A DNA stretch of 64,000 bases from Methylorubrum extorquens. GTDB lineage: Bacteria > Pseudomonadota > Alphaproteobacteria > Rhizobiales > Beijerinckiaceae. The notes beneath the pieces are model-generated. The model saw nothing but the letters and a program-made list of their open reading frames with translations. It was not told the origin of the DNA and did no database searches. Shown piece by piece: positions 63,175 to 64,000 of this stretch (its first letter is position 1; every line of letters begins with the position of its first letter). Made by a program: the position numbers and the translations under genes. The stretch spans positions 4,621,001 to 4,685,000 of the forward strand of contig NZ_JALJXF010000001.1 of NCBI RefSeq assembly GCF_024169925.1. Direction: 5' to 3'.

Positions 63175-63633
63175 TCATCGCCCGAGCGACGGTCGGGCGT
63201 CGCGTGACACCGGCTGGCGACCGACCGTGAAACGGTGGAGCAGCATGCCGATGAACATGGCCGCAACGAACAGGGCAACTTGGGGCAGGCCAAGGACGAG
63301 GCCGCTGAGGGCTGGGCCCGGGCAGAAGCCCGCGAGCCCCCAGCCGATGCCGAACAGCGCGGCGCCGCCGACGAGGCGGGCATCGGGCTTTGGATTGGTC
63401 GGTACCTCGAAGCGGGGAGCAAGCAACGGCTCTACCATCCGCGCCTTGAGCCCATAGCCCATCGCGGAAATGCCGACCGCCCCTGCGAGGACGAAAGCGA
63501 GGCTCGGGTCCCACTCCCCCGCAAAATCGAGAAAGCCCAGCACTTTCTCGGGATTCATCATGCCTGACAGAGCAAGGCCGAAGCCGAAGAGCAGGCCGCT
63601 CGCTAGTGCGGCCGCGAGGCGGAAGACGCTCAT
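63175..63633 (-). CDS. YeeE/YedE family membrane protein (DUF6691 type), distal half
   Basis: The 152-residue protein has about four membrane helices and the motif [11 protein letters not shown] with a conserved Cys, the pattern of half-size YeeE/YedE proteins. Full-size YeeE (TsuA) imports thiosulfate and uses cysteines in such motifs. ATG 63633 overlaps the stop of the upstream half gene by four bases (ATGA), so the two halves are coupled and probably form one transporter for a sulfur compound. Confidence 0.85.
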   Translation of the reverse strand: MSVFRLAAALASGLLFGFGLALSGMMNPEKVLGFLDFAGEWDPSLAFVLAGAVGISAMGYGLKARMVEPLLAPRFEVPTNPKPDARLVGGAALFGIGWGLAGFCPGPALSGLVLGLPQVALFVAAMFIGMLLHRFTVGRQPVSRDARPSLGR

Positions 63634-64000
63634 CGTGCGACTCCGTGCCGGAGCAGGAAGACGGTGATGATCGCCGTTGCCATGAAGGTGGCCACTGCAA
63701 CGACGGAGCGCGCTGAAAGCCGTGCAAGGCCGCAAACGCCATGACCGCTGGTGCATCCCGAGCCGAGCCGCGTGCCGTAGCCAACGAGAAGACCGGCGGT
63801 CACGAGCAGCGACCACGGCGCATCGACCTGTACCTCCGGCCAATGCCCCGCCCCCAGCCGAAACAAGACCGGCCCGAGCAGCAGACCGATCAAGAAGACG
63901 ACCCGCCAACCGAAGTTACGGCCGGACGGCTCGAGTAGACCGCCGAGGATGCCACTGATGCCGGCAATGCGACCGTTAGCGAGGAGCAGAAGTGCTGCGG
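63630..64000 (-). CDS. YeeE/YedE family membrane protein, proximal half, partial
   Basis: The frame is open through the right edge of the window, so the N-terminus lies outside. The visible 123 codons give [20 protein letters not shown], then membrane helices and [15 protein letters not shown], the Cys-containing signature of the family's first half. With the gene at 63175-63633 it should make up a sulfur-compound transporter of the YeeE/TsuA kind in the inner membrane. A TTG at 63893 would give only a truncated protein and is not the real start. Confidence 0.88.
   Translation of the reverse strand, partial: AALLLLANGRIAGISGILGGLLEPSGRNFGWRVVFLIGLLLGPVLFRLGAGHWPEVQVDAPWSLLVTAGLLVGYGTRLGSGCTSGHGVCGLARLSARSVVAVATFMATAIITVFLLRHGVAR

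Overview
The window is GC-rich DNA from an alphaproteobacterium, most likely a Methylobacterium/Methylorubrum-type member of the Hyphomicrobiales. The pointers are a class GN sortase with its VIT/vWA target, a NepR-family anti-sigma factor, several Hint-domain (hedgehog/intein-like) proteins, and mosaics of short palindromic repeats between genes. Species assignment is an inference. No CRISPR array, intact insertion sequence, prophage or rRNA operon was seen.

Positions 1-17.5 kb hold envelope and housekeeping genes. These are a conserved hypothetical protein, a histidine phosphatase, the vWA target and sortase pair, an XRE-type regulator, an SMR (SugE/Gdx-like) exporter behind a guanidine-II-like hairpin, the pbpC and alpha-2-macroglobulin pair, a YdcZ-like transporter, a peptidoglycan-binding protein fused to a dead trypsin-like domain, and a cysteine synthase. 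Positions 17.5-24.1 kb hold an orphan nepR, a complete DctPQM TRAP operon diverging from a GntR/FCD regulator (a 24-bp dyad lies between them), and an OprB porin.

Positions 24.1-29.6 kb form a copper-acquisition cluster on the minus strand: TonB-dependent receptor, DUF2946, SCO, PCu(A)C, a YcnI-PCu(A)C fusion and a second DUF2946. Positions 29.9-38.7 kb carry an L,D-transpeptidase, an ECF sigma/anti-sigma pair, a methyltransferase and a 1,309-residue double glycosyltransferase.

Positions 39-50 kb look like an iron-uptake and secretion region. A serralysin-type metalloprotease fused to a Hint domain sits downstream of fecI-fecR. Beyond these lie two overlapping SbmA/ABCD-type ABC transporters and an STN-containing TonB-dependent receptor. 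Positions 49.8-58.5 kb continue with a cysteine desulfhydrase-like enzyme and LysE exporter, a redoxin, a pair of M16 peptidases (one active, one lacking the metal site) and a tonB-exbD-exbB operon. Together these could energise and process outer-membrane imports.

Positions 58.8-61.0 kb carry two tandem Hint proteins. Their last ~205 residues are almost identical while their N-terminal domains differ, which is the clearest unusual system in the window. The right end is decayed: frameshifted PilZ-like and AraC-like remnants next to a tRNA-Arg, then a two-gene YeeE/YedE (thiosulfate-transporter-like) unit that runs off the edge.
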